In this document: one piece after another, positions 8,705 to 17,625 of the stretch | Numbering within the stretch: the stretch's first letter is position 1 | Layout of the letters: the number at the start of each line of letters is the position of its first letter | DNA from: Candidatus Tokpelaia sp. JSC161 | GTDB lineage: Bacteria > Pseudomonadota > Alphaproteobacteria > Rhizobiales > Rhizobiaceae | Assembly: GCA_003331105.1 (NCBI GenBank) | Contig: QEND01000001.1 | Coordinates: 434,001 to 498,000, forward strand | Reading direction: 5' to 3' | Length of the DNA stretch: 64,000 bases | Program-made: the position numbers and the translations under genes | Notes under the pieces: model-generated | Database searches by the model: none | The model's input: the letters and a program-made list of their open reading frames with translations, nothing else | What the model was told of the DNA's origin: nothing

Positions 8705-9976
8705 TTATGCAGAGGCATTACCTTTTCCATCACAGCGGTTAGCATAAATATAAAGTGGACATGCAGTCCCCTCCACGACTTCCCGAGAAATAACAACTTC
8801 ACGTACAGCTTCAAGCATTGGTAATTCAAACATTGTGTCTAGCAATATTCTCTCCATAATAGAACGTAAGCCACGCGCCCCAGTCTTCCTCTCATGAGCC
8901 TTATTCGCAATAGCGCGTAATGCATCCTCATGAAATGTTAAGTCCACATCTTCCATATCAAATAACATCTTATACTGTTTTACCAAAGCATTTTTAGGTT
9001 GAGATAAAACTTCTACTAACGCTTCAATATCTAAATCCTCTAACGTTGCTGTAATAGGAAGACGTCCTATAAATTCTGGAATCAAGCCAAATTTTAGCAA
9101 ATCTTCAGCTTCTAAATGATGAAAAATCTTACCAACCCTATGATCATCAGGAGCGATGACCCTTGCACCAAAACCTATAGATGTTTTTTTACCACGAGCA
9201 GAAATAATCTTTTCAAGACCAGAAAACGCACCTCCGCAAATAAAAAGGATATTCGTTGTATCTACATGCAAAAATTCTTGCTGAGGATGCTTACGACCTC
9301 CTTGTGGAGGCACAGAAGCAATTGTTCCTTCCATAATTTTCAGCAAAGCCTGTTGTACTCCCTCACCTGAAACATCCCGGGTTATAGAGGGATTATCAGC
9401 CTTCCGACTAATTTTATCAACTTCATCAATATAAACAATACCACGCTGTGCTCGATCAACATTATAATCCGCCGCTTGTAAAAGTTTAAGAATAATATTT
9501 TCAACATCTTCCCCCACATAGCCGGCCTCTGTTAAGGTCGTTGCATCTGCCATAGTAAAAGGAACATCAATAATCCGTGCTAAAGTTTGAGCAAGATATG
9601 TCTTTCCACACCCCGTTGGACCAACTAAAAGAATATTTGATTTCGTTAATTCAATATCCGATTTTTTATGATGCGCTAAGCGCTTATAATGATTATGCAC
9701 AGCTACAGATAACACTCTTTTAGCATAAGATTGTCCTATTACATAATCATCTAAGACAGAGAGTATTTCCTGTGGAGTAGGAATCCCTTCACGCACACGA
9801 TTCGAAGAGGATTTCTTCTCTTCATGAAGAATATCCATGCAAAGCTCAACACACTCATCACAAATAAAAACTGTTGGTCCAGCAATCAATTTACGCACTT
9901 CATGCTGGCTTTTTCCACAAAACGAACAATAAAGCGTATTTTTAAAATCGCCTCCGCTCTTTCCGATTGTACTCAT
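8705..9976 (-). CDS. clpX: ATP-dependent Clp protease ATP-binding subunit ClpX
   Basis: Hexameric unfoldase that recognises tagged substrates and feeds them into ClpP. The N-terminal C4 zinc finger is intact (C17, C20, C39, C42), followed by Walker A GPTGCGKT, Walker [12 protein letters not shown], and the sensor-2 region [15 protein letters not shown]. Length of 423 residues is normal. I use ATG 9976 because the upstream in-frame start at 10000 is a TTG without homologous N-terminal sequence. Its partner clpP lies directly upstream in the same orientation. Confidence 0.96.
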   Translation of the reverse strand: MSTIGKSGGDFKNTLYCSFCGKSQHEVRKLIAGPTVFICDECVELCMDILHEEKKSSSNRVREGIPTPQEILSVLDDYVIGQSYAKRVLSVAVHNHYKRLAHHKKSDIELTKSNILLVGPTGCGKTYLAQTLARIIDVPFTMADATTLTEAGYVGEDVENIILKLLQAADYNVDRAQRGIVYIDEVDKISRKADNPSITRDVSGEGVQQALLKIMEGTIASVPPQGGRKHPQQEFLHVDTTNILFICGGAFSGLEKIISARGKKTSIGFGARVIAPDDHRVGKIFHHLEAEDLLKFGLIPEFIGRLPITATLEDLDIEALVEVLSQPKNALVKQYKMLFDMEDVDLTFHEDALRAIANKAHERKTGARGLRSIMERILLDTMFELPMLEAVREVVISREVVEGTACPLYIYANRCDGKGNASA

Positions 9977-10082
9977 CGGTCCTATATCCCTTCTACACAA
10001 AAGATCAATCCGTTGTCATTATTTTTTTCTCAAAAAACGAACAAGTCCGATCATTAGCAGATCATTCCTTCATCCACTTTTT

Positions 10083-10703
10083 TTAGAAAAAATCAGATCC
10101 CCTCTTTTCTAAGACATTATCAATTAAACCAAAATCCACAGCCTCCAAAGCAGACATAAAATAATCACGGTCCAGCGTCTCCTCAATCTTTTTATAACAC
10201 TTACCGGTATGCTTAGCATAAATATCATTAAGACGGTGTTTTAGATTTAAAATATCCTGAGCATGGCGTTCAATATCCGAAGCAGCTCCATTAAAACCAC
10301 CTGACGGCTGATGAAGCATAACTCTTGCATTAGGAAGGGCAAATCTACGTCCTTTAGCACCAGCTGTTACAAGTAAAGATCCCATCGATGCAGCTTGCCC
10401 AATACATAGTGTCGATACAGCTGGACGAATAAACTGCATTGTATCATAAATCGCCATGCCTGCCGTAACATACCCACCAGGAGAATTAATATAAAGACTA
10501 ATTTCCTTATCTGGATTTTCAGCTTCCAAAAATAAAAGCTGTGCACAAACTAACATCGCCATCGTATCTTCAACTACACCGTTGATAAAAATAATACGCT
10601 CCTTTAATAATCGAGAGAAAATATCATAAGCACGTTCACCCCTCGTAGTCTGTTCAACGACCATCGGAACAAGGTTCATTTCTGTATTGACTGGATTACT
10701 CAT
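10083..10703 (-). CDS. clpP: ATP-dependent Clp protease proteolytic subunit ClpP
   Basis: Tetradecameric serine protease that works with ClpX. Catalytic serine is S106 in [10 protein letters not shown] and the histidine is H131 in VMLHQPSGG; the aspartate is within the ETLDRDYFM stretch near residue 180. The 206-residue length, with a short propeptide, is typical. It begins the clpP-clpX-lon-hup series, with about 105 bp between clpP and clpX. Confidence 0.96.
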   Translation of the reverse strand: MSNPVNTEMNLVPMVVEQTTRGERAYDIFSRLLKERIIFINGVVEDTMAMLVCAQLLFLEAENPDKEISLYINSPGGYVTAGMAIYDTMQFIRPAVSTLCIGQAASMGSLLVTAGAKGRRFALPNARVMLHQPSGGFNGAASDIERHAQDILNLKHRLNDIYAKHTGKCYKKIEETLDRDYFMSALEAVDFGLIDNVLEKRGSDFF

Positions 10704-10798
10704 TGCCTGGCTTTCGCTTTATTTAAAGCATTATTTATAACTATGCTAGAAGTAGCATTAACCATGAGTCTATTATTCAAAGGTATAATTGTACAGTC

Positions 10799-11605
10799 TT
10801 AGAGATTATAAATCTCGTTCTCACCCAAACGCCTACAAGCCCACTCATAAAAACTACCACACCGTGGCACTTGATGAGTTTGCAACTTTCTATGAATATG
10901 AAATCCAATCAATTCAGGACAACTCAGTACTTCCAATCCATACCAAGGATCAAAAATACGCTCTGCTTTCCGACCTGTCCAATAATAAAATGTTTTCTTT
11001 GATTTTGCCTTATCAAAAAAACCGAATCGTTTTGCCAAACGTGAAATCCCATCATTACCAAAAACTGTAATTCCTATCCTCTTAGGATGAACAGACATAC
11101 CTCTTATCCTCAAAAGAGCTGGACGTATCACTCGTCTCTTGAAACCAAGCCAATCAGGTACTGGATTATCGCCCTCCATATAAGCCTCAAATGCTGAAAT
11201 AATAGGATTATTCGGTGGAAAATACAATGCTGACACACCAACACGAAAACGATTTTCACGAGCAAGCCATACTTCTCCTACATCAGGAGAAAAGGGTTTC
11301 AGCAAATAAACATCCGTATCAAGCCAACCTCCTTGACTATATTTCATCAACATCACACGGAAAAAATCACTAAACTGCAACAGTGAAACATTCTGATTCA
11401 AAGAAGAAAATTCTGGATCAAAATGAGCAAACCAGGCTTTTGATAAAATAGACTCTGCATCATGCAGTTCAACTCCTTTCGGAAGATTATCAATCGGTTC
11501 ATAAACAAAAAGCTTAACACGCTGTCCCGTCTTTACCATAGAAGAAAGACAAATCCTGTCTACCATACGTAATGTTCTACCATACCAGAAGCTGCAAATA
11601 TCCAT
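10799..11605 (-). CDS. DXD-motif glycosyltransferase (Gly_transf_sug-like)
   Basis: A 268-residue protein with the glycosyltransferase segment FSDFFRVMLMKYSQGGWLDTD (about 78-98), whose D96-x-D98 would bind the metal and nucleotide-sugar phosphate. This pattern is shared by capsular and lipopolysaccharide sugar transferases of the DXD type (Pfam Gly_transf_sug). No signal peptide or clear membrane span is seen, so it probably acts on the cytoplasmic face of the inner membrane. Sugar donor and acceptor are unknown. It stands alone between clpP and ntrX, with no other polysaccharide genes nearby. Confidence 0.75.
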   Translation of the reverse strand: MDICSFWYGRTLRMVDRICLSSMVKTGQRVKLFVYEPIDNLPKGVELHDAESILSKAWFAHFDPEFSSLNQNVSLLQFSDFFRVMLMKYSQGGWLDTDVYLLKPFSPDVGEVWLARENRFRVGVSALYFPPNNPIISAFEAYMEGDNPVPDWLGFKRRVIRPALLRIRGMSVHPKRIGITVFGNDGISRLAKRFGFFDKAKSKKTFYYWTGRKAERIFDPWYGLEVLSCPELIGFHIHRKLQTHQVPRCGSFYEWACRRLGENEIYNL

Positions 11606-11738
11606 TTGCCCTTTTACCTACATTCACATGAACTCAAAACATCTCTGATCTGAGCCACACCACCAAACAATACAAATTCCCACCTCTATCACACTGACAG
11701 CAAACATAGAAATCCATACTACAAACTTATCAACCAAC

Positions 11739-13079
11739 TTATAAACCAAGGAACTTCAGCTTCCGATGCAAGGCTGACCGTTCCATACCAATAAACTCAG
11801 CTGTCCTAGAAATATTGCCACTAAAACGCCTAATCTGAGCTGTTAAATATTCTCTTTCAAACAACTCCCTCGCTTCACGAATAGGAAGAGCCATGATATG
11901 CTGATCAGGCTCAGAAATAGTATGCGGAAAACAATCAGTGATTTCAGACGGCAACAAATCAAAAGAAATAGGATCATTGTGTTTATCCTCACGGGACATA
12001 ATCAGCAAACGCTCAATATTATTACGTAATTGCCTTACATTCCCTGGCCAGTGATGCGCTTGAATAGCGGCCATAGCACCGTCACCTATCATACGGGGCA
12101 TGATACCAACATGAAGAGCAATCTGCTTGATAAAATACTCTACAAGAACAGGGATATCTTCACGATGCTCAGCCAGAGGAGGAACATAAATAGGTACAAC
12201 TGAAAGACGATTAAACAAATCTTCTCGAAACAATCCAGAAGAAATTAATCGAGTGAGATTCTGTGCCGTAGAGGAAATGATACGCACATCTACTTTAATC
12301 CGCTTGACTCCCCCTACCCTTTCAAATTGCTGATCAGTAAGAACACGTAAAATCCTTCCCTGTATTTCACGAGGCATATCAGCAACTTCATTCAAATATA
12401 AAGTACCACCATGAGCTTCTTCCAAAGCACCAACTCTAGGTTCCCCACTCATCTCTATACCAAATAATTCAATCTCCATCCGCTCTTTTCTTATTCTTGC
12501 TGCATTAAATACGACAAATGCTCCATTAGATCTTCGTGACATCGTATGAATCATACGAGCTGTCATTTCCTTCCCTGAACCGTATGGCCCCGTAATCATA
12601 ATCCTGCTATTTGTCGGAGCTACCTTCTCAATAATTTGCCGCAGATGATTTATAACAAAAGAATTTCCTACAAAATCAGAGCTATCAATAGCCTTATTAC
12701 GTAGTTCCAAAAGTTCTCGCCTCAGTTTTGAAATTTCCATAGCCCGCTCGACAATAAGAATAATATGACCACCTTTAAAAGGTTTCTCAATAAAATCATA
12801 AGCGCCACGTTTCATAGCTGACAAAACATCATTACCATGACCAGAAATCATCACAACCTGTATTTTAGGATATAAATTATTAATTTTATCAAGTAATTCT
12901 AATCCATCCAGCAACAAAATATCAAGAAAAACTACATGAGGGATACGTTCATCCATAGCCGCCAAAGCCGAATCCGAATCTGCGGCTACACGTGTTTCAT
13001 AACCCTCTGCCCTTAAAATACCTGATAAAAGTGCACGAATATCTGCTTCATCATCAACGATGAGAACATCATAAGGCAT
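11739..13079 (-). CDS. ntrX: NtrX-type response regulator (receiver, AAA+, Fis domains)
   Basis: Two-component regulator linked in related bacteria to nitrogen, redox and envelope control. Receiver domain: D9, D10, phosphoacceptor D53 and K99. Central AAA+ domain: Walker A GPYGSGKE (164-171). Walker B reads GGTLYLNEVADMP, with asparagine at 230 where the family has aspartate. A Fis-type helix-turn-helix closes the protein (ISRTAEFIGMERSALHRKL). The sigma-54 GAFTGA loop is absent, which is usual for alphaproteobacterial NtrX. Start ATG 13079 is preferred to an upstream TTG because the receiver begins there and GGGG lies 7 nt upstream. No cognate NtrY kinase is adjacent. Confidence 0.9.
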   Translation of the reverse strand: MPYDVLIVDDEADIRALLSGILRAEGYETRVAADSDSALAAMDERIPHVVFLDILLLDGLELLDKINNLYPKIQVVMISGHGNDVLSAMKRGAYDFIEKPFKGGHIILIVERAMEISKLRRELLELRNKAIDSSDFVGNSFVINHLRQIIEKVAPTNSRIMITGPYGSGKEMTARMIHTMSRRSNGAFVVFNAARIRKERMEIELFGIEMSGEPRVGALEEAHGGTLYLNEVADMPREIQGRILRVLTDQQFERVGGVKRIKVDVRIISSTAQNLTRLISSGLFREDLFNRLSVVPIYVPPLAEHREDIPVLVEYFIKQIALHVGIMPRMIGDGAMAAIQAHHWPGNVRQLRNNIERLLIMSREDKHNDPISFDLLPSEITDCFPHTISEPDQHIMALPIREARELFEREYLTAQIRRFSGNISRTAEFIGMERSALHRKLKFLGL

Positions 13080-13537
13080 AACAAAACCCCACAACTAAAG
13101 ATAATCTTTAAACTCTTGACCCAGCTTTCATACGAAACATAGCAGCTTTCCCTCTATAAAAAAAAAAGACAAGTAATTCAATAGATCCTCCAATCACCTC
13201 ACGTTCCTTTCTCCCGCATCTGTCTCGTATAATTGACTTTCCGAAAAGCTTTCATAAAGATATCCCTTTTTTTTCTACCTTCCAAAAAATAACTCATACA
13301 AGCATCATTTTCAGGCATACGTGCAAAACTTCATCAGGTATCTCTATAACAAAACGATAACGGAACTGCCTCCGCACACAAAAATCCTTGATCAGACCAA
13401 TATCAAAACGTCACATAAAGAAGCACGAATCAGAAATTCGTCGTTAAGAAGAGCTCCACAATAATTTCTATCTGAAGCATGAGCACCCATGCGACCAATA
13501 CGCCATAAATCACCCAGCACTGCTCTTTCAAGATCAT
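13080..13537. other. Long intergenic region between ntrX and rirA, possible gene remnants
   Basis: About 460 bp without a gene I can support. On the minus strand there is a short open stretch of about 50 codons from about 13540 down to about 13390. In one frame it reads DLERAVLGDLWRIGR, then further protein-like sequence, with no good start; an overlapping frame gives a 35-residue hydrophobic peptide. Neither matches a family I recognise. Related genomes carry dusB, ntrB, ntrC and ntrY between ispDF and ntrX, so this may be decayed sequence from that locus. The poly-A and poly-T runs (about 13158-13168 and 13267-13274) are not part of a hairpin I can see. Confidence 0.4.
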
Positions 13538-13567
13538 TTGCTTAAAATATGCAAAATATGCTATACG
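13538..13567 (+). promoter_or_regulatory. Candidate rirA promoter containing a tandem 9-bp repeat
   Basis: TTGCTT (13538-13543) and TATACG (13562-13567) are 18 bp apart. The spacer is exactly two tandem copies of aaaatatgc (13544-13552 and 13553-13561). A repeat filling the promoter spacer would suit autoregulation or another repressor. It does not resemble the TGA-N9-TCA iron-responsive operator in an obvious way. Confidence 0.4.
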
Positions 13568-13611
13568 AACATGCAGTTTCGTGGATAGCACAACCCTTAA
13601 AGGAAAATAGA

Positions 13612-14061
13612 ATGCGGCTTACAAAACAAACTGATTATGCAATACGAATTTTAATGTATTGTGCAGCAAATGAAGGTCAACTCAGTTGTATCCCTGATAT
13701 AGCCGCAGCTTATTCTATGTCAGAAACATTTTTATTCAAAATATTAAGTCCCTTAAAAAAAGCTGGAATTATAAAGACAATTCCAGGAAAACATGGAGGA
13801 ATAAAGCTAGCAAAACCAGCCTCTTATATCACATTAGCGGACGTCGCTCTCAAAACAGAGGAAAGCTTCTCTGTTGCTGAATGCTTTGAAAGGAGCGAAT
13901 GTCCTCTAATCAATTCTTGTAGCCTGAATAAAACTCTATCAAATGCCCTTCAAGCTTTTTTTAACGTTTTATCTGCGACAACAATTGCGGATTTACAACA
14001 ATCAACTACACGCACTCTTCTAGGAATTCCTGTATCAAAAAAATATCCATTAAAAACCTAA
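13612..14061 (+). CDS. rirA: Iron-responsive transcriptional regulator RirA (Rrf2 family)
   Basis: Fe-S sensing repressor that in rhizobia shuts down iron-uptake genes when iron is plentiful. The start MRLTKQTDYAIR and the winged-helix segment match rhizobial RirA closely. The three cluster-binding cysteines are present at 91, 97 and 103; typical rhizobial proteins have 91, 99 and 105, so two residues are missing between the first and second cysteine. I chose ATG 13612 (AAAGGA 6 nt upstream) over the ORF start at 13549 because the family begins there. The next gene, ispDF, follows by 7 nt. Confidence 0.92.
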   Translation: MRLTKQTDYAIRILMYCAANEGQLSCIPDIAAAYSMSETFLFKILSPLKKAGIIKTIPGKHGGIKLAKPASYITLADVALKTEESFSVAECFERSECPLINSCSLNKTLSNALQAFFNVLSATTIADLQQSTTRTLLGIPVSKKYPLKT

Positions 14062-14068
14062 TACATTA

Positions 14069-15283
14069 GTGAGGCATCTCATTTCTATTGCAGTTATCCT
14101 TCTTGCCGCTGGACGGGGTAGCCGTTTTGGTGATCAAAAACCCAAACAATATACAAATATCGGAAGCGAACCCGTGATCCGAAAGACAGCAAAAGTTTTT
14201 CTATCCCATAAACAAATAAGCAGTATTATAGTAGTCATACATCCCAAAGATCGCTTCCTTTGTGAAAAGGCATTATCTAATATATCTACTCATATTTCTC
14301 TTATTGAAGGAGGAAAAACCCGCCAAGAATCAGCTTATGCAGGGTTACGATATCTAAAAAGAAACCCTCCTGATTATGTACACATTCATGACAGCGTACG
14401 TCCATTTATAACCCATGCCCAATTAAATGCTATTCATAAATCTCTAACACCTTGCAATGGCGTATTACTTGCTCTACCAGTTTCAGAAACGCTTAAAAAA
14501 GTCGATCAAAATCAACATGTGCGGTTCACTATCCCCCGTTCAAGCCTTTTTTATGCACAAACACCACAATCTTTCCCATACCCCCTTATCCTCAAGGCAC
14601 ACAAAGCAGCATATCGAAAAGGAAAAAATGACTTTACAGATGATTCTTCTTTAGCCGAATGGCATGATATTCCTATGAAAATTATTGAAAGTTCTCCAAA
14701 AAATATTAAAATAACATGGAGGAAAGATCTTGAAATGGCCAATCAATACAACAGAGAGAAAACTCTCTTTCCTGATATCAGAACAGGAAACGGATATGAC
14801 GTGCATAAACTTGTACCAGGTGATGGGATTATCCTATGTGGAATCAAAATACCCTATCAAAAAAAATTATTGGGTCATTCTGATGCTGATGTCGCATTAC
14901 ATGCATTAACAGACGCCTTACTTGCAACACTAGGCGCTGATGATATAGGGACACATTTCTCCTCTTCTAATTTAGAATGGAAGCAAATCAAATCAGAAAA
15001 ATTCGTCCAATATAGTCTCGAACTTATCCATCAAAAAAAAGGTCACATTATTAATGTCGATATAACACTCATTGCTGAATCCCCACAAATTAGCCCTTAT
15101 CGTACAGAAATGAAAAAATCATTACACAATATACTGGGCATTGCCAGAGATCGCATCTCTATAAAGGCAAAAACAAATGAAATGTTAGGCTTTATAGGCC
15201 GCAATGAAGGAATTGCTGCGATTGCAACAGCAAATGTTTTTTATAAGACTCAGGAAGACAAGCCTCCGATATCAAGGATATAG
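14069..15283 (+). CDS. ispDF: Bifunctional IspD/IspF (MEP cytidylyltransferase and MECDP synthase)
   Basis: Catalyses the third and fifth steps of the MEP isoprenoid pathway in one polypeptide. The IspD domain starts at once (LLAAGRGSRFG, residues 11-21, with KQY), and the IspF domain starts near residue 237 (GNGYDVHKL, with metal-binding Asp and His, then GHSDADVALHALTDALL). The fusion is a common alphaproteobacterial arrangement. The start is GTG at 14069 with no strong ribosome site, so coupling to rirA is possible. The intervening enzyme IspE is encoded separately at 29472-30389, and the first enzyme Dxs at 36774-38687. Confidence 0.95.
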   Translation: MRHLISIAVILLAAGRGSRFGDQKPKQYTNIGSEPVIRKTAKVFLSHKQISSIIVVIHPKDRFLCEKALSNISTHISLIEGGKTRQESAYAGLRYLKRNPPDYVHIHDSVRPFITHAQLNAIHKSLTPCNGVLLALPVSETLKKVDQNQHVRFTIPRSSLFYAQTPQSFPYPLILKAHKAAYRKGKNDFTDDSSLAEWHDIPMKIIESSPKNIKITWRKDLEMANQYNREKTLFPDIRTGNGYDVHKLVPGDGIILCGIKIPYQKKLLGHSDADVALHALTDALLATLGADDIGTHFSSSNLEWKQIKSEKFVQYSLELIHQKKGHIINVDITLIAESPQISPYRTEMKKSLHNILGIARDRISIKAKTNEMLGFIGRNEGIAAIATANVFYKTQEDKPPISRI

Positions 15284-15285
15284 AC

Positions 15286-16011
15286 GTGCACCCTATTATT
15301 ATTATTCCAGCGAGGATGGCTTCAAAACGCCTTCCTGGAAAAGCATTATCCGTCATTGCTGGCTATCCAATGATCATCCATGTTGCACGGCGGGCAGCTG
15401 CAGCAAAAATAGGACCCATTATCATCGCAACAGATCACATAGACATAAAAAATATAGTTGAAAATTATGGCTTTCAAGCTATCATGACAGATTCAAACTA
15501 TCGATCAGGATCTGATCGTGTCTACGCAGCTTTAAAAAAAGTAGATCCTACAAAAGAATTTGATACCATTCTTAATATACAAGGCGACTTACCAAACATT
15601 AGTATAAAAGACATATATAATGTTTCTAAACCACTCCTTGACGGACCTGCAGATATTGCAACATTATGCACTCCAATTCTTCAAAATGAAGCAAAAAATA
15701 ATACGAATATAGTAAAAGTAATAGGAACACCACTCAAAAAAAATAGACTCCGCACTCTATACTTCACAAGGGCACAAGCACCATACGGAAACATCCTCTA
15801 CAAGCATATTGGAATCTATGCTTACCGACGGAATGCACTTGAGCTTTTTTCTTCTCTTCACCCATCACCATTAGAAAAACAGGAAAACCTTGAACAGCTA
15901 CGTGCAATAGAAAATTGCATGCGTATTGATGCAACCATTGTCAACCAAAATCCAATCAGTGTCGATACGATCCTAGACCTAGAACGCGCACGTATCATAC
16001 TAACACAATAA
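15286..16011 (+). CDS. kdsB: 3-deoxy-manno-octulosonate cytidylyltransferase KdsB
   Basis: Activates KDO as CMP-KDO for lipopolysaccharide inner-core synthesis. The N-terminal nucleotide-binding motif IPARMASKRLPGKAL (about residues 6-20) and the SGSDRVYAA and NIQGDLP motifs are characteristic. Length of 241 residues is normal. The start is a GTG at 15286, only 2 nt after the ispDF stop, so translation is probably coupled. Its presence implies an outer membrane with KDO-containing lipid A. Confidence 0.93.
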   Translation: MHPIIIIPARMASKRLPGKALSVIAGYPMIIHVARRAAAAKIGPIIIATDHIDIKNIVENYGFQAIMTDSNYRSGSDRVYAALKKVDPTKEFDTILNIQGDLPNISIKDIYNVSKPLLDGPADIATLCTPILQNEAKNNTNIVKVIGTPLKKNRLRTLYFTRAQAPYGNILYKHIGIYAYRRNALELFSSLHPSPLEKQENLEQLRAIENCMRIDATIVNQNPISVDTILDLERARIILTQ

Positions 16012-16021
16012 AGATATCATC

Positions 16022-16894
16022 ATGAAAAACATGAAACAAAAAAACAAAATCGCTTTTCAAGGAGAAACTGGGGCTCATTCGTATACAGCTTGCCGAAATA
16101 TATATCCTTATATGAAACCATTACCCTGCACAACATTTGAAGATACATTTAAAGCCCTAAAATTAGGAAAAGCCGATCTCTCTCTGATTCCAATCGAAAA
16201 TACCATCGCAGGTCGTGTCGCAGATATCCACAGGCTTTTACCGGAATCAAATCTTTTTATTATCGGAGAATATTTTCTTCCTATACATTTCCATCTTATG
16301 GTCTTACCTGGTGTAACAAAAGAAGAGATTCAAACAGTACATAGCCATATTCATGCACTTGACCAATGCCGTAATATTATACGTGAAAGTCAATGGAAAG
16401 CTGTCGTTGCAGAAGATACAGCCGGTGCTGCAAAGCTTATTTCTCATCAAAAAAAAAGATCTATGGCTGCTCTTTCTCCCTATCTCGCAGCTGAACTTTA
16501 TGGTCTCAACATTTTAAAAGAAAATGTTGAAGATTCTCCAGAGAACATTACACGTTTTATTGTACTCTCTCGTGAAGCAAAACGTCCTTCATGCCCAAAA
16601 AAAGGAGAAAAAGTTATCACAAGCCTCATTTTTCGCGTTCGCAACACACCTGCAGGACTTTACAAATCCCTAGGCGGCTTTGCTAGTGGAGGCATTAACA
16701 TCACTAAACTAGAGAGTTATCAACTTCGTGGAAGATTACAAGCAACACAATTTTACGCTGATATTGAAGGACATCCTGAACAATATCCAGTAAAACTTGC
16801 ATTAGAAGAACTCAAGTTCTTCTCACACGGATGCCGTATTGTAGGCGTATACCCACAAAGTCCTTTTCGTCTGCAACGCACAAACTATACATAA
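16022..16894 (+). CDS. pheA: Prephenate dehydratase with ACT domain
   Basis: Converts prephenate to phenylpyruvate for phenylalanine synthesis. The catalytic domain has FQGETGAHSY at the N-terminus, LIPIENTIAGRV, and the ENITRF motif containing the essential Thr-Arg-Phe. A C-terminal ACT domain (GGINITKLESYQLRGR) would bind phenylalanine for feedback control. There is no chorismate mutase domain, as in other alphaproteobacteria. An ATG at 16031 is an alternative start. It lies 10 nt after kdsB and probably ends the rirA-ispDF-kdsB-pheA run. Confidence 0.94.
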   Translation: MKNMKQKNKIAFQGETGAHSYTACRNIYPYMKPLPCTTFEDTFKALKLGKADLSLIPIENTIAGRVADIHRLLPESNLFIIGEYFLPIHFHLMVLPGVTKEEIQTVHSHIHALDQCRNIIRESQWKAVVAEDTAGAAKLISHQKKRSMAALSPYLAAELYGLNILKENVEDSPENITRFIVLSREAKRPSCPKKGEKVITSLIFRVRNTPAGLYKSLGGFASGGINITKLESYQLRGRLQATQFYADIEGHPEQYPVKLALEELKFFSHGCRIVGVYPQSPFRLQRTNYT

Positions 16895-16904
16895 ACCCTA
16901 CATA

Positions 16905-16981
16905 TGGTGGGCCTGGAGGGAATCGAACCCCCAACCAAGCGGTTATGAGCCGCTGGCTCTAACCAATTGAGCTACAGGCCC
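16905..16981 (-). tRNA. tRNA with CAU anticodon, probably tRNA-Ile2 (or elongator Met)
   Basis: The 77-nt minus-strand sequence folds as a cloverleaf: acceptor GGGCCTG pairs with CAGGCCC, the discriminator is A and CCA is encoded. The anticodon loop reads CTCATAA, giving CAU. The D loop has TTGGTTAGA and the T arm has GGTTCGATTCC. The arm after the anticodon (CTTGGTT) resembles lysidine-modified tRNA-Ile2 of other proteobacteria more than elongator Met, but the choice needs identity-element analysis. Confidence 0.93.
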
Positions 16982-17109
16982 ACTATAGGATCCTATAGGG
17001 TATAGCGCCTACTATTTATACAATACAAGAAAAAAATAATAAGAAAACATGATAAAAACTACATCAACTACATTATCTAATAAAATATTTCTTCCTCAGC
17101 AATGAAGGA

Positions 17110-17625
17110 CTATAAACAAGGTGTCTTCCACCAAGGATTTTTAAAAATAAGCTTTCTAACTTTTTCATTATAACATTGATTCGCTAAATCGGCTACACGC
17201 CTACCTTTCACTAAGATATCCGGACTAATCTCTGCAAGCGGAATGAGCACAAAAGCTCTCTGAGTTATATGCATATGGGGTAGAATCAAACGCCCGGGGA
17301 TTGATATTTCCCTATTTCCATACAATAAAAGATCAAGATCAATCGTTCTTGGTCCCCATTTTTGAATGCGATCACGCTTCATTTCCTTTTCAATATCAAG
17401 GCAACACTGTAATAAAGCCTCAGGTTCAAGAGTTGTCGCTATCTTAGCACAAGCATTCAAAAAACAGGGCTGCTCAACTTGTCCCCATGGCGCTGTTTTA
17501 TAAATAGAAGATACAGCCAAAATATAGCTATCTAAACGATTATCCAAGAGATACAAAGCCTTTACCATCGCCTCATGTACATTTCCAAGATTACCACCTA
17601 ACCCAATCCAAGCGTTAGAAAACAC
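17110..17625 (-). CDS. folK: 6-hydroxymethyl-dihydropterin pyrophosphokinase FolK
   Basis: Transfers pyrophosphate to 6-hydroxymethyl-dihydropterin, the step before dihydropteroate synthase. The signature is clear: WIGLGGNLGN at the start, then WGPRTIDLDLLLYG, with the DLDLL aspartates binding Mg-ATP, and LILPHMHITQRAFVL. I choose GTG 17625 because GAGGGG lies 6 nt upstream and the family begins near this point; the ORF is open to 17649. It overlaps the folP stop by 11 nt. The folB gene, usually between folP and folK in rhizobia, is missing. Confidence 0.92.
   Translation of the reverse strand: MFSNAWIGLGGNLGNVHEAMVKALYLLDNRLDSYILAVSSIYKTAPWGQVEQPCFLNACAKIATTLEPEALLQCCLDIEKEMKRDRIQKWGPRTIDLDLLLYGNREISIPGRLILPHMHITQRAFVLIPLAEISPDILVKGRRVADLANQCYNEKVRKLIFKNPWWKTPCL

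Noticed and set aside
13390-13545. NtrY kinase remnant
   Set aside because: The short frame has none of the histidine-kinase boxes, so it cannot be called ntrY from the sequence.
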